A DNA stretch of 64,000 bases. Source: Actinoplanes nipponensis. Its GTDB lineage: Bacteria; Actinomycetota; Actinomycetes; Mycobacteriales; Micromonosporaceae. Made by a program: the position numbers and the translations under genes. The notes beneath the pieces are model-generated. The model did no database searches, was not told where the DNA came from, and saw nothing but the letters and a program-made list of their open reading frames with translations. The stretch spans positions 62,001 through 126,000 of the forward strand of contig NZ_BOMQ01000059.1 in assembly GCF_016862275.1 (NCBI RefSeq), in the 5' to 3' direction. Shown in pieces: positions 7,996-16,959 of the stretch. How positions within the stretch are numbered: position 1 is the first letter of the stretch; every line of letters starts with the position of its first letter.

Positions 7996-9675
7996 TCAGC
8001 CGGCGGCGTACACCTCCAGGGACGAGGCCTGGCCGGCCGGCCAGCCCGTGTTGGCCGTGACGGTGACGCGGACGTACCGGACGGTCGCGGTCGGGAAGGT
8101 CACGCTCACCTGGTTGCCGGTGGCCGGGTCGAAGGTGCGGCCGGTCGCGGCGGACAGCGTGGTGAACGAGCCGCCGTCCGCGCTGCCCTGCACGGCCAGC
8201 GTCTGCGTGCGCGCCTCCCAGCCGGGCGGCAGCCGGAGCACCACGCGGGCCACCGGGGTCGCCGGGCCGAGGTCCACCTGCACCCACTGCGGGAACGCGT
8301 GGTTCGCGCTCTCCCAGTAGGAGCCCGGGTTCCCGTCGACGACGTTGGCCGAGCCGTACCCCTGGGTCTGGCTGCTCTGCGCGGTCGGCCGGCCCGCGGC
8401 CAGGTCCCGGTTCGGGTCCGGGCCGGGGACGCCGCCGCCGGGGACCGGTGGCGTCGGGCGGGTCGCGGTCAGGGCGAGCTGGCCCGTGAGCATCCGGCCG
8501 CCGTCCGCGGTGATCCGCAGGTAGTAGTCCGGTGAGCAGGCGGTGCCGTCCTCGTCGAGGGCGCGGATGCCCGAGCCGGCCGGCACCCGGGCCGCCGTCG
8601 GCGCGGTCTTGGCGATCTGGTTGCCCTCGTTGAACTCGTCGAACATGGACACGTACAGGCCCTGGGAGCCGAGCCGGATCATGTTGTAGAGGCTGCGCCA
8701 GTAGTAGTCGCCGTGCCGGCGGTGGCCGGCCGACAGGTCGCCGGGCAGCACGCAGGGCTGGTAGTCGATGCCGTGGGCCTGGCAGTCGGCGTAGTCGCCG
8801 ACGTTGACGTTCGCGTAGTACGAGTCGAGGTCCGCGGGGGTCGCGGCCCGGCCCACCATCCACGGCGAGATCATGTGGAACGCGTGGTAGACGTCGAGGA
8901 AGCCCGGCCGGGAGTCGTTGATGCCCTGGCGCCACCAGGTCGGCACGCCGCCGATGACGTAGCAGCCCTGCGCCTTGAACCAGGTGATCACGTCCAGGCA
9001 GGGGCCGGGGGCGAACGGGCGGGCGGGGTCGTCGAAGCCGAAGCCCCAGATGCAGACGACCGGCCGGCCGTTCTGCCGCGCGTACGCCGGGGACGCGGTG
9101 TGCGCGGCCATCTTCGCCAGCCAGTCGTTCTTGATCTCCTGCTGCATGGCGGTCCAGCCGGTCACGTCGTACATGATGGAGAACTTGCGGCCGGTCGCCT
9201 CGGCCGCGGCGCGCACCTTGACCGTCATGGCGTCGCGGGTCGGCCCCTCGTCGCCGGTCGGGTTGAAGCGCTGCAGCGCGGCCGTGTCGATGCCGTGCTC
9301 GCGCATCCAGCGGAAATGCGTGTCGACGGTCTGCTGGTCGTAGGAGGAGAACAGCCGGGCGGGCTGCCCGTCGCCGAGGTTCGGGTACGCGGTGGGGTAG
9401 CCGTGGTCGAAGTCGGTGAGGTCCGGCCAGGACACGATCGTGGTGTTGGCGGGCGACGGCGGCTGGAAGCGGTCGCGGCTCCAGTGCCACCAGCCGCCGA
9501 TCGGGGCGCCGTCGCCGGGGCAGGCGAACCAGCCCTGGTACCCGACGGTGATCTTGCCGACGACGTCGCCGGGCGGGGAGGCGGCGCGGGCCGGGCGGCC
9601 GAACAGGCCCGGGGCGGCGGCCGCGGCGGAGCCGGCGGCCACCGCGGACAACACGGTACGGCGGGAGGCGGGCAC
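7996..9675 (-). CDS. Tat-exported GH71/GH99-like glycoside hydrolase with F5/8C domain
   Basis: 559-aa secreted enzyme. The N-terminus MPASRRTVLSAVAAG is a twin-arginine signal. The catalytic region (about residues 40-390) shows the GH71/GH99-like pattern: VGYQGWFACPGDG, HFRWMREHGIDTAALQRF, GRKFSIMYDVTGW and WMVGRAATPADLDSYY, ending in SMFDEFNEGNQIAKTAP, whose acidic cluster is typical of the active site. Relatives are annotated as endo-alpha-1,3-glucanase-like or xylosidase/arabinosidase; the exact substrate is uncertain. After a Pro/Gly linker, residues about 430-558 form an F5/8 type C (CBM32-like) sugar-binding domain (RPTAQSSQTQGYGSANVVDG ... VRYVRVTV). The Tat route implies folding before export. 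Confidence 0.85.
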   Translation of the reverse strand: MPASRRTVLSAVAAGSAAAAAPGLFGRPARAASPPGDVVGKITVGYQGWFACPGDGAPIGGWWHWSRDRFQPPSPANTTIVSWPDLTDFDHGYPTAYPNLGDGQPARLFSSYDQQTVDTHFRWMREHGIDTAALQRFNPTGDEGPTRDAMTVKVRAAAEATGRKFSIMYDVTGWTAMQQEIKNDWLAKMAAHTASPAYARQNGRPVVCIWGFGFDDPARPFAPGPCLDVITWFKAQGCYVIGGVPTWWRQGINDSRPGFLDVYHAFHMISPWMVGRAATPADLDSYYANVNVGDYADCQAHGIDYQPCVLPGDLSAGHRRHGDYYWRSLYNMIRLGSQGLYVSMFDEFNEGNQIAKTAPTAARVPAGSGIRALDEDGTACSPDYYLRITADGGRMLTGQLALTATRPTPPVPGGGVPGPDPNRDLAAGRPTAQSSQTQGYGSANVVDGNPGSYWESANHAFPQWVQVDLGPATPVARVVLRLPPGWEARTQTLAVQGSADGGSFTTLSAATGRTFDPATGNQVSVTFPTATVRYVRVTVTANTGWPAGQASSLEVYAAG

Positions 9676-9873
9676 GGGGATGCTCCGATCCGATCCGCCT
9701 CGGGGAGTGGGGGTGGGGTGGCGGATCGACGGTCATCGTGACAGCGCAGGACACAGTCCCGCAATAGTTGAACCGAATCCTGAAATATTTGGGGATCAAG
9801 ACGCAAGATTGCGTTTCCCCGTTCGGGGCGGCGTGGTGGGCCGCGCCACCCCAAGGCGTCGTACCGCCAGGGC
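9676..9873. promoter_or_regulatory. Intergenic region with palindrome upstream of the GH71/99-like gene
   Basis: No gene is visible here. The stretch 9755-9815 is unusually AT-rich for this genome and should hold the promoter of the glycosidase gene. ACGCAAGATTGCGT at 9801-9814 is a perfect 6-2-6 inverted repeat, a plausible operator. A GGGGTGG-type purine tract precedes the start. Confidence 0.4.
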
Positions 9874-11022
9874 TCAGTCCCGGGGCGCGCCGGGCCGGCG
9901 CGGCAGCCACAGGGCGACGACCCCGCCGGCCGCGACGATGCAGGCCCCGACGACGACCGCCGGGACCAGGCCGTCGACGAACGCCTGCCGGCTGGTGTAG
10001 TCGCCGGTGGAGCTGAAGATCGAGGCCAGCACCGCGATGTCCACCGCCACCCCCAGCTCCCGGACGGTGTTGTTGGCGCCCGGGGCGACGCCGCGCTCGC
10101 GGGCGGTGACGCTGGCCAGGGCCATGGTGCTGATCGGCGCGAAGGTCAGGCCCATGCCCACGCCGGCCAGCACGAAGGCGAGCACCAGGTCGCCGTAGCG
10201 CACCTCGGTCGTGGTGGCCAGGGCGATCCACAGGATGCCCGCGTCCAGCGGGCTCAGGCCCTGCACCACCTGGAAGAACGGGGCCAGCAGGAAGACCGCG
10301 CCGAAGGTGCCGGCCGAGAAGGCCAGCGTGACGACGTTGACCAGGCTGAAGCCGCGCGACCGGAACAGCGACAGGGGCAGCATCGGCGCGCGGTTGCGGC
10401 GCTGCCAGGCGATGAACGCGGTGAGCAGCACGGCCCCGCCGGCCAGCATGGACAGCACCCGGGCCGAGGCCCAGCCGTGGTCCGGGCCGTCCACCACGCC
10501 CCACACCAGCAGCAGCATGCCGGCCGCGGAGAGCAGCAGACCCAGCGGGTCGAACCGGACCGCGCCGCCGCGCTACTCGGGCAGCACGGTCGCGGCCAGC
10601 ACCACGGCCAGCACGCCCACCGGGACGTTGAGCCAGAAGATCCACGACCAGTCGAGGCCCTCGACCACCGCGCCGCCGACCACCGGGCCGACCGCGACGC
10701 CGAGGCCGCTGATCCCGCCCCAGATGCCGACCGCCGCGCTGCGCAGCCGGTCGGGGACCGCCTGCGCGAGCAGGGTGAGCGAGAGCGGCGCGACGGCGGC
10801 GCCGCCGATGCCCTGCCCGGCGCGCGACGCGGTGAGCAGGAAGGCGGCGAACGGCAGCGTGTACGCGTTCACGAACCACTGCAGGTCGGTCACCGTGGCG
10901 CCGAGGTCGGCCCGGATCACCGGCAGGGCCGTGGTGACCACGAGGTTGTCCAGCGTGACCATGAAGACCGGGATGCCGACGGCAACCAGCACCGCGGCGA
11001 GGGGGATCGGGCTCTTCGGCAC
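9874..11022 (-). pseudogene. Decayed DHA2-family (EmrB/QacA) MFS drug transporter
   Basis: The N-terminal part (GTG 11022) reads as a 14-TM drug:H+ antiporter (VFMVTLDNLVVTTALPVI, DLQWFVNAYTLPFAAFLL). After FAAFLLTA it jumps to SRAGQGIGGAAVAPLSL, so TM2-TM3 and the GDRxGRR motif are missing. The frame stops at a TAG (10573-10575) after AATVLPE, then continues in the same frame with RGGAVRFDPLGLLL and further helices. A second in-frame gap lies after SPLDAGILWIALATTTEV, which joins directly to YGDLVLAFVLAGVGMG. About 380 codons remain versus about 500 in intact relatives. Two internal deletions plus a nonsense codon make a working transporter very unlikely. Confidence 0.85.
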
Positions 11023-11360
11023 CCACCCTGGAGGGCCTGGGCGTCGCCTACGACGACATGCCGGCCGAGCGCGAGCTGATCACCGTCCTGCTGCACGCCT
11101 TCGCCGCCGGGGCCGACCCGGCCCTCGGGCCCACGGTGCGCGAGTGCTTCGGCCGGATCTACCGCACCGTGCGGGAGCTGACCGGCGCGGGCGAGGAGGA
11201 GGCGCGCGCCTTCCTGGCGATGGGCATGCTGCTCACGGTCCTCGGCGCGATGCAGATCATCGGCCCCGACGCGGTGCCGCACGAGCCCTGGATGACCGAG
11301 CTGATCGGCGGGGTGGGCCTGAAGAAGGGCTGGGTCGCGCCGGGCGGGCCGACGCCCTAG
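11022..11360 (+). pseudogene. C-terminal remnant of a TetR-family regulator
   Basis: The reading frame from about 11025 (TLEGLGVAYDDMPAERELITVLL ... VLGAMQIIGP) matches the ligand-binding half of a TetR regulator, ending at TAG 11358-11360. The N-terminal helix-turn-helix (roughly 80-100 residues) and any intergenic promoter are absent: the fragment abuts the first codon of the broken MFS gene in head-to-head orientation. This is the scar of a classical divergent tetR-efflux pair. ATG 11058 could give a 100-aa product, but without a DNA-binding domain. Its stop shares CTAG with the stop of the convergent folP-like gene. Confidence 0.75.
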
Positions 11361-12238
11361 ATGTTGTGCCGGGTGAAGGCCGGAGCGCGCAGGCCCAGCA
11401 TCGCCTCGGTCATCCGGACCGCGTCCACCGCCGCGCGCACGTCGTGCACCCGTACGATGCGGGCGCCCTGGGTCACGCAGAAGACCACCGCCGCGACCGT
11501 GCCGACCAGGCGTTCCCGCTGCGGCCGGTCCAGCGTCTCGCCGATGAAGTCCTTGTTGCTCAGCGCCGCCAGCGTCGGGTAGCCGATCGCGGTGATCTCG
11601 CTGAGCCTCCGGGTCAGCTCCAGCGAGTGGTACGTGTTCTTGTTCAGGTCGTGGCCGGGATCGATGATGATCTGCTCCGGCCGCACGCCCCGGGACAGCG
11701 CCAGCGCCACCCGCTCGCGCAGGAAGCCGCCCACCTCGGCGACCACGTCGTCGTACCGCGGGCTGGGGTGCAGGGTGCGCGGTGCGGCCAGGCTGTGGGT
11801 GATCACCAGGGCGGCGTCCGTGCCGGCCACGGCGTCGGCCATCGCCGGGTCGCGCAGGCCCGACGTGTCGTTGATGACGCCCGCGCCCGCCGCGATGACC
11901 TCGCGCGCCACCTCCGGCCGGTACGTGTCGACCGACACCACCGCCAGCCCGCGCGCCGCCTCGACGACCGGCAGCACCCGGTCCAGCTCCTCGGCCGCGC
12001 TGACCTCCGGCCCGGGCGCGAACGGCACCCCGCCGATGTCGATCCAGTCCGCCCCCGCGTCCGCCGCCGCCCGCACCGCCGCGGTCGCCTTCTCCAGCGC
12101 GAAGGTCCGGCCCCGGTCGTGGAACGAGTCGGGGGTGCGGTTGACGATCGCCATCACCGTGACCCGGCGCGAGAAGTCGTGCGCGCGCCCCCCGATGACG
12201 TGGTCGGCGCTGATCAGCGGGGGTGCGAAGGCGGTCAC
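11357..12238 (-). CDS. Dihydropteroate synthase-like protein (FolP2 type)
   Basis: 293-aa TIM-barrel pterin-binding protein. Recognisable DHPS elements are VMAIVNRTPDSFHDRG (residues about 28-43), IIIDPGHDLNKN, NKDFIGE and the terminal RVHDVRAAVDAVRM. The loop that normally reads GGESTRPG is GGVPFAPGPEV here. This departure is characteristic of actinobacterial FolP2 paralogues, which are thought to lack or have altered DHPS activity. I therefore call it DHPS-like rather than assigning folate synthesis. No other folate genes lie nearby. It is divergent from the ABC exporter genes with an 80-base gap. Confidence 0.85.
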   Translation of the reverse strand: MTAFAPPLISADHVIGGRAHDFSRRVTVMAIVNRTPDSFHDRGRTFALEKATAAVRAAADAGADWIDIGGVPFAPGPEVSAAEELDRVLPVVEAARGLAVVSVDTYRPEVAREVIAAGAGVINDTSGLRDPAMADAVAGTDAALVITHSLAAPRTLHPSPRYDDVVAEVGGFLRERVALALSRGVRPEQIIIDPGHDLNKNTYHSLELTRRLSEITAIGYPTLAALSNKDFIGETLDRPQRERLVGTVAAVVFCVTQGARIVRVHDVRAAVDAVRMTEAMLGLRAPAFTRHNI

Positions 12239-12318
12239 GCCCGGAGACTAACCCGGCATCCGGGGTCCCCGGAATTCGGGCTCCCGCCGATGATCCATGC
12301 TGCTCTAAGGTGCAAGGC

Positions 12319-14022
12319 GTGACGGAAGCGGGACACGCGGTTGCCGACGTGCGGGGCCCGCTGCCGTACCTGTGGTGGCTGGTGCGCCGCCAGAAGCTGC
12401 GGGTCGCCGCCGGGGCGGTGCTCGGGTCGCTGTGGATGGTCGGGCTGACGCTGCCGCCGTACCTGCTCTCCCAGGCCATCGACCAGGGCCTGCGCGGACG
12501 CGACCGGTCCGCGCTGGCCGGCTGGGTGGCCGCGCTGTTCGTGGTCGGCGCGGTCAACGCGCTGCTGGCCATCCTGCGGCACCGGACCATGACGAAGATC
12601 CGGCTCGACGGCGGTTTCCGCACCGTGCGCGCGGTCATCGCGCACGCGACCCGGCTCGGCGCGGGGCTGCCGCGGCGTATCGGCGCCGGCGAGATCGTCA
12701 CCATCGGCATCGCCGACGTGTGGGTCCTGGCCCAGGCCCTCACGGTGACCGGGCCCGGGCTCGGCGCCGTCGTGGCCTACGTCGTGGTGGCCATGCTGCT
12801 GCTGGAGATCTCGCCGCTGCTGGCCGTCGTGGTGCTGGCCGGGGTGCCGGTGCTCGCGCTGGTGGTCGGGCCGATGCTGAGCCGGCTGCAGCGCGCCGGC
12901 GCCCGCTACCGCGACCACCAGGGCGCGCTCGCCGACCGGCTCGTCGACATCGTGGGCGGCCTGCGGATCCTCAACGGCCTGGGCGGCAAGGACGCCTACG
13001 CCCGCCGCTACCGCCGCGACTCGCGGCGGGTGGCCGAGGAGGGCTACCGGGTCGGCGCGGTGACCAGCTGGATCCAGGCGCTGGGCGGGGGCCTGCCGGG
13101 GCTGTTCCTGGCCGTGGTGATCTGGCTGGCCGCGCGGATGGCGGCCCGGGGCGAGATCACGGTCGGCGAGCTGGTCGCGGTCTGGGGGTACGCGGCGGTG
13201 CTGGTCGTGCCGGTCGCGTTCTTCATCGAGGGCGGCTTCGACCTCAGCCGGGCCCTGGTCGCCGGCCGCCGCGTGGTGGACTTCCTGCGCCTGCCGGTCG
13301 AACCGACGCCGGGCGGGCGGGGGCCGGACGGCCCGGCGGCGCTGCGTGACCCCGAGTCCGGGGTGGTCGTGGTGCCCGGCCGGTTCACCGTGCTGGCCAG
13401 CGCCCGGCCCTCGGACGCCGCCGCCGTGGTGGACCGCCTCGGCCGGTACGGGCCGACCGCGGCGACGTGGGGCGGCCGGCGCGTGGAGGCGCTGGCGGTG
13501 CGCGACCGGATCCTGGTCGCCGACAACGAGGCGTACCTGTTCACCGGCGCCCTCGCCGACGTGGTCGCCGGCCGGACCGCCCTCGACGACGCGGCGGTGA
13601 CCCGCGCGCTCACCGCCGCGGTCGCGGGGGACATCGTGGACGGCCTCAGCGACGGCACGGCCTCCGTCGTGGACACCCAGGGCCGCAACCTCTCCGGCGG
13701 CCAGCGCCAGCGCATCCGCCTCGCCCGCGCCCTCTACGCCGACCCGGAGGTCCTGCTGGCCGTCGAGCCGACCTCGGCGGTGGACGCCCACACCGAGGCG
13801 GCCATCGCGCAGCGCCTGCCGGCCGCCCGGGCCGGCCGGACCACCCTGGTCGCGACGACCTCCCCGGCGCTGCTGGACCGGGCCGACATCGTGCACTACC
13901 TGGTGGACGGCCGGCTGGCGGCCACCGGCACGCACCACGCCCTGCTCGAGACCGAGCCCGGCTACCGCGCGCTGGTCACCCGGGCGGCGGGGGAGGCGGC
14001 CACGCCCGAGGCCGTCCGGTGA
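12319..14022 (+). CDS. ABC exporter half-transporter with degenerate Walker A
   Basis: 567-aa type IV exporter subunit: six hydrophobic helices (residues about 25-300), then an ATPase domain. The NBD is odd. The phosphate loop is replaced by PGRFTVLASARPSDAAAV (from about residue 353) with no GxxGxGKS lysine, and Walker B reads LLAVEP with Val in place of the metal-binding Asp (Glu 483 kept). The signature LSGGQRQR (about 458) is intact. This half therefore supplies a signature but cannot bind ATP normally. It pairs with the next gene, which has the opposite defect. The GTG at 12319 follows AAGG; the open frame further upstream is unrelated. The stop overlaps the next start as GTGA. Confidence 0.9.
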   Translation: MTEAGHAVADVRGPLPYLWWLVRRQKLRVAAGAVLGSLWMVGLTLPPYLLSQAIDQGLRGRDRSALAGWVAALFVVGAVNALLAILRHRTMTKIRLDGGFRTVRAVIAHATRLGAGLPRRIGAGEIVTIGIADVWVLAQALTVTGPGLGAVVAYVVVAMLLLEISPLLAVVVLAGVPVLALVVGPMLSRLQRAGARYRDHQGALADRLVDIVGGLRILNGLGGKDAYARRYRRDSRRVAEEGYRVGAVTSWIQALGGGLPGLFLAVVIWLAARMAARGEITVGELVAVWGYAAVLVVPVAFFIEGGFDLSRALVAGRRVVDFLRLPVEPTPGGRGPDGPAALRDPESGVVVVPGRFTVLASARPSDAAAVVDRLGRYGPTAATWGGRRVEALAVRDRILVADNEAYLFTGALADVVAGRTALDDAAVTRALTAAVAGDIVDGLSDGTASVVDTQGRNLSGGQRQRIRLARALYADPEVLLAVEPTSAVDAHTEAAIAQRLPAARAGRTTLVATTSPALLDRADIVHYLVDGRLAATGTHHALLETEPGYRALVTRAAGEAATPEAVR

Positions 14023-15752
14023 CCGCACTGCCGGTCGCCGGCAGCGCGCGCGTGCGCCGGGCCACGGCCGGGCTGATCCGCGCCGACCGGCGCGCGGTCG
14101 CGCTGATGGTGCTGCTCAACGCGCTGGCCGCGATCGCCGGGCTGGCCGGGCCGTGGCTGCTGGGCCGGATCGTCGACACCGTGACGGCCGGCCGCGCCTC
14201 GGTGCCGGACGTCGACCGGCTCGCCTTCGCCATCCTGCTGTGCACGGTCGCCCAGATCCTGCTGGCCCGCTCGGCGCTGGCGGTCGGCTACCGCTTCGGC
14301 GAGCGCACCGCGGCGCGGGTCCGCGAGCGGTTCGTCGACCGCGCCCTGGCGCTGCCCGCCGCCGTGGTGGAACGGGTCCCGACCGGCGACCTCGCCGCCC
14401 GGGGCACCGGGGACGTGAGCACGGTCGCCGTGACGCTGCGCGACGCCGTGCCCGAGGTGCTCATCGCCGCCGTGCAGGCGCTGTTCGTGCTGGTCGCCGT
14501 CTTCCTGCTGGACCCGTTGCTCGGCGTGGTGGCGCTGGCCGGGCTGGCCGCGATCCCGCCGGCCACCCGCTGGTACCTGCGCCGGGCCCGGACCGCCTAC
14601 CTGGACGAGGGCGCGGCCGGCTCCGCGCTGGCCGACGAGCTCGCCTCCACGATCGCCGGCACCCGTACGGTCGAGGCGCTGGGCCTGCAGCAGCGCCGCC
14701 GGGCGGTGGGCGACGCCGCGATCGCCCGGGCCCGGCGCACCCGGCTGCGCACGCTGTTCCTGCGCAGCGTGCTGTTCCCCGCGGTCGACGTGTCGTACGT
14801 GGTGCCGGTGGTGGCCGTGCTGCTGGTCGGCGGCGCGCTCTACTTCGACGGGCTGCTCTCCCTGGGCGCGGTCGCGGCGTCCGCGCTCTACCTGCGCCAG
14901 CTCGCCGTGCCGCTGGACGCGATCCTGATCTGGCTGGAGCAGCTGCAGAGCAGCGGCGCCTCCTTCGCCCGGGTGGAGGGCCTCGCGGTGATCCCGCGCG
15001 CGGTGGTGACCGAGCGGCGAGCGCCGGCCGGCGACCGGATCGAGGCCCGCGGCGTCCGGTACGCCTACGACGGCGGCCGTGACGTGCTGCGGGGTGTCGA
15101 CCTGACCGTGCGCCCGGGGGAGCGGCTGGCCCTGGTCGGCCCGTCCGGCGCGGGCAAGTCCACGCTGGGCCGGCTGCTCGCGGGGGTCGACCGGCCCCGG
15201 GCCGGGACGCTGACCGTCGGCGGGGTGGCGGTCGCCGAACTGCCGCCGAGCCTGCTGCGCCGCCAGGTCGTGCTGGTCACCCAGGAGCACCACGTGTTCC
15301 GCGACGCGATCCGCGACAACCTGACCCTGGCGGCGCCGGACGCGACCGACGACGACCTGCGCTCGGCGCTGGCCATCGTCGGCGCGGACTGGGCCCCGGA
15401 GTTGCCCGACGGGCTGGACACCCGGCTGGGCGGGGACGGCTTCGTCCTCGACGGCGCGCAGGCCCAGCAGCTCGCCCTGGCCCGGGTGGTGCTGGCCGAT
15501 CCGCACACCGTGGTGCTGGACGAGGCGACGGCCCTGCTGGATCCGACCACCGCTCGGGATGCGGAACGGTCGCTGGCGGCGGTGCTGCACGACCGTACGG
15601 TGATCGCGATCGCGCACCGGTTGCAGACGGCGCACGACGCCGACCGGGTGGCGGTGATGGACGGGGGGCGGCTGGTGGAGCTGGGCACCCACGATGAGCT
15701 GGTCGCGGCGGACGGCACGTACGCGGCCCTATGGCGCACCTGGCACGGCTAG
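14019..15752 (+). CDS. ABC exporter half-transporter with degenerate signature motif
   Basis: 577-aa partner of the preceding gene. Six TM helices (about residues 25-310) precede an NBD with intact Walker A GPSGAGKST (374-382), Walker B TVVLDEATALLD and switch His in AIAHRL. The signature is LDGAQAQQ (about 477) rather than LSGGQ. The heterodimer would thus have one competent ATP site (this Walker A/B plus the partner's LSGGQ) and one fully degenerate site, like TM287/288-type exporters but more extreme. Substrate unknown; small-molecule or drug export is the default inference. The 3' end overlaps the convergent monooxygenase gene by 24 bases. Confidence 0.9.
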   Translation: MTALPVAGSARVRRATAGLIRADRRAVALMVLLNALAAIAGLAGPWLLGRIVDTVTAGRASVPDVDRLAFAILLCTVAQILLARSALAVGYRFGERTAARVRERFVDRALALPAAVVERVPTGDLAARGTGDVSTVAVTLRDAVPEVLIAAVQALFVLVAVFLLDPLLGVVALAGLAAIPPATRWYLRRARTAYLDEGAAGSALADELASTIAGTRTVEALGLQQRRRAVGDAAIARARRTRLRTLFLRSVLFPAVDVSYVVPVVAVLLVGGALYFDGLLSLGAVAASALYLRQLAVPLDAILIWLEQLQSSGASFARVEGLAVIPRAVVTERRAPAGDRIEARGVRYAYDGGRDVLRGVDLTVRPGERLALVGPSGAGKSTLGRLLAGVDRPRAGTLTVGGVAVAELPPSLLRRQVVLVTQEHHVFRDAIRDNLTLAAPDATDDDLRSALAIVGADWAPELPDGLDTRLGGDGFVLDGAQAQQLALARVVLADPHTVVLDEATALLDPTTARDAERSLAAVLHDRTVIAIAHRLQTAHDADRVAVMDGGRLVELGTHDELVAADGTYAALWRTWHG

Positions 15753-16877
15753 CAGCTGCCGGGCCATCCGCACCGAGCGTTCCACCGTGTCGAAGCCGCG
15801 CGGCAGCATGACCGCCTGGTAGGCGGCGACCGCCTCGGTGAGGGGCCGGCCGCCGCGCAGCAGTTCGCCGGAGAGCGTCGCCGCGTCCTGCAGCGCGGTG
15901 TTGGCCCCGACGCCGCCGGTCGGCGGCATGGTGTGGACGGCGTCGCCGAGCAGGGTGACCGGGCCGGCGGGCCAGGCCGCGACGCGTTCGGCGGCCCGGA
16001 TCACGATCGGGAAGAACGAGCCCGGGTCGGCGTGCGCGAGCAGCCGCCGGACCGTCGGATGCCAGTCCGCGGTGGCGGTGACGGCGAGCTGCCACAGCGC
16101 CTCCGACGTCATGCCGAACAGGTCCTGGTCGGTCCGGCCGAGCCGGGCGGGGGTCGCGACCAGGGTGGTCATCAGGTAGTCGGGCGTGTCCCCGGGGCGG
16201 CTGCGGAAGCGGACCGGCGCGAATCCGGCGCCGTATCCGGTGTCGTCCGCGACCCAGCAGAAGCCGCGGTCGAAGTCCGCCGGCACTTCCGGGCCGGTCG
16301 TCGCGTCGAGGGGCATCCGCCCGTAGAGGCAGCGCAGGCCGAGGTCGCGCACGACGGCGTGGGGCAGCAGTTGCCGGCGCACCGCCGAGCCGACCCCGTC
16401 CGCGCCGACCAGGAGGTCGCCCTCGTCGCTGCCGCCCTCGGCGAACTCCACCCGGACCCGGCCGGCGCTCGTGACGCGGTAACCGGTCACCGTGCGTCCG
16501 AAGTGGACGACGTCGTCCAGGCCGGTGCGGAGCGCCCGGCGGAACGTGTCCCGGTCCACGTGGGTGATCTCGTCGCCGGCGATCCCGGGGAACACCTGGG
16601 CCGCCGTCCGTTCCAGCCGGTGGGTGTACGCGGCCACCAGGTCGCCGTTGACGGCGCTGGTGCGGCGCACCCGGTCGAGCGCCCGCGCCGGCAGGCAGGC
16701 GCGCAGCGCGGCGTTGCCGTCGGCGTCGATGTGCAGGCGATAGCCCTGGTTGCGGGTGTCCGGGGTCGGGTCCCGTTCGTAGACGGCGACATCGAGACCG
16801 CCGTGGCGGGCCGCCTGGGCGAGCGCGAGCCCGCCTATGCCGCCGCCGGCGATGAGGATCCGTGGTGAGCCGGGCAT
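15729..16877 (-). CDS. FAD-dependent monooxygenase (PHBH-fold)
   Basis: 382-aa class A flavoprotein monooxygenase that uses FAD, NAD(P)H and O2 to hydroxylate an organic substrate. The Rossmann motif ILIAGGGIGGLALAQAA is at residues about 6-22, the DG motif DLLVGADGVGSAVR near 155, and the GD motif VTLLGDAVHTMPPTGGVGANTALQDA near 290. Start ATG 16877 is preceded by GAGAGG. It is divergent from a TetR regulator over an 82-base gap, a common arrangement for inducible detoxification or antibiotic-modifying monooxygenases such as TetX-like enzymes. The actual substrate is unknown. Confidence 0.92.
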   Translation of the reverse strand: MPGSPRILIAGGGIGGLALAQAARHGGLDVAVYERDPTPDTRNQGYRLHIDADGNAALRACLPARALDRVRRTSAVNGDLVAAYTHRLERTAAQVFPGIAGDEITHVDRDTFRRALRTGLDDVVHFGRTVTGYRVTSAGRVRVEFAEGGSDEGDLLVGADGVGSAVRRQLLPHAVVRDLGLRCLYGRMPLDATTGPEVPADFDRGFCWVADDTGYGAGFAPVRFRSRPGDTPDYLMTTLVATPARLGRTDQDLFGMTSEALWQLAVTATADWHPTVRRLLAHADPGSFFPIVIRAAERVAAWPAGPVTLLGDAVHTMPPTGGVGANTALQDAATLSGELLRGGRPLTEAVAAYQAVMLPRGFDTVERSVRMARQLLAVPGAP

Positions 16878-16908
16878 CGGTGCGCACCTCTCAATCGGAT
16901 GAGTGGTC

Positions 16909-16927
16909 TTATCAAACAACTGGATAA
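16909..16927. promoter_or_regulatory. Putative TetR operator between monooxygenase and regulator
   Basis: TTATC and GATAA form an inverted repeat with a 9-base spacer in the AT-rich divergent gap. The location between a TetR gene and its likely target fits a shared operator/promoter. Half-sites are short, so this is only moderately supported. Confidence 0.45.
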
Positions 16928-16959
16928 ATAGCAGTGTCAAGCGTCCGTATGATGAGGGC

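Noticed and set aside
9874..10518. Calling the 214-codon MFS piece an independent small transporter
   Set aside because: It is in frame with the upstream N-terminal piece across a single TAG and lacks several helices, so it is one broken gene.
10211..12322. 703-codon plus-strand frame across the MFS, TetR and folP regions
   Set aside because: Antisense shadow; it crosses genes with clear conserved motifs on their own strands.
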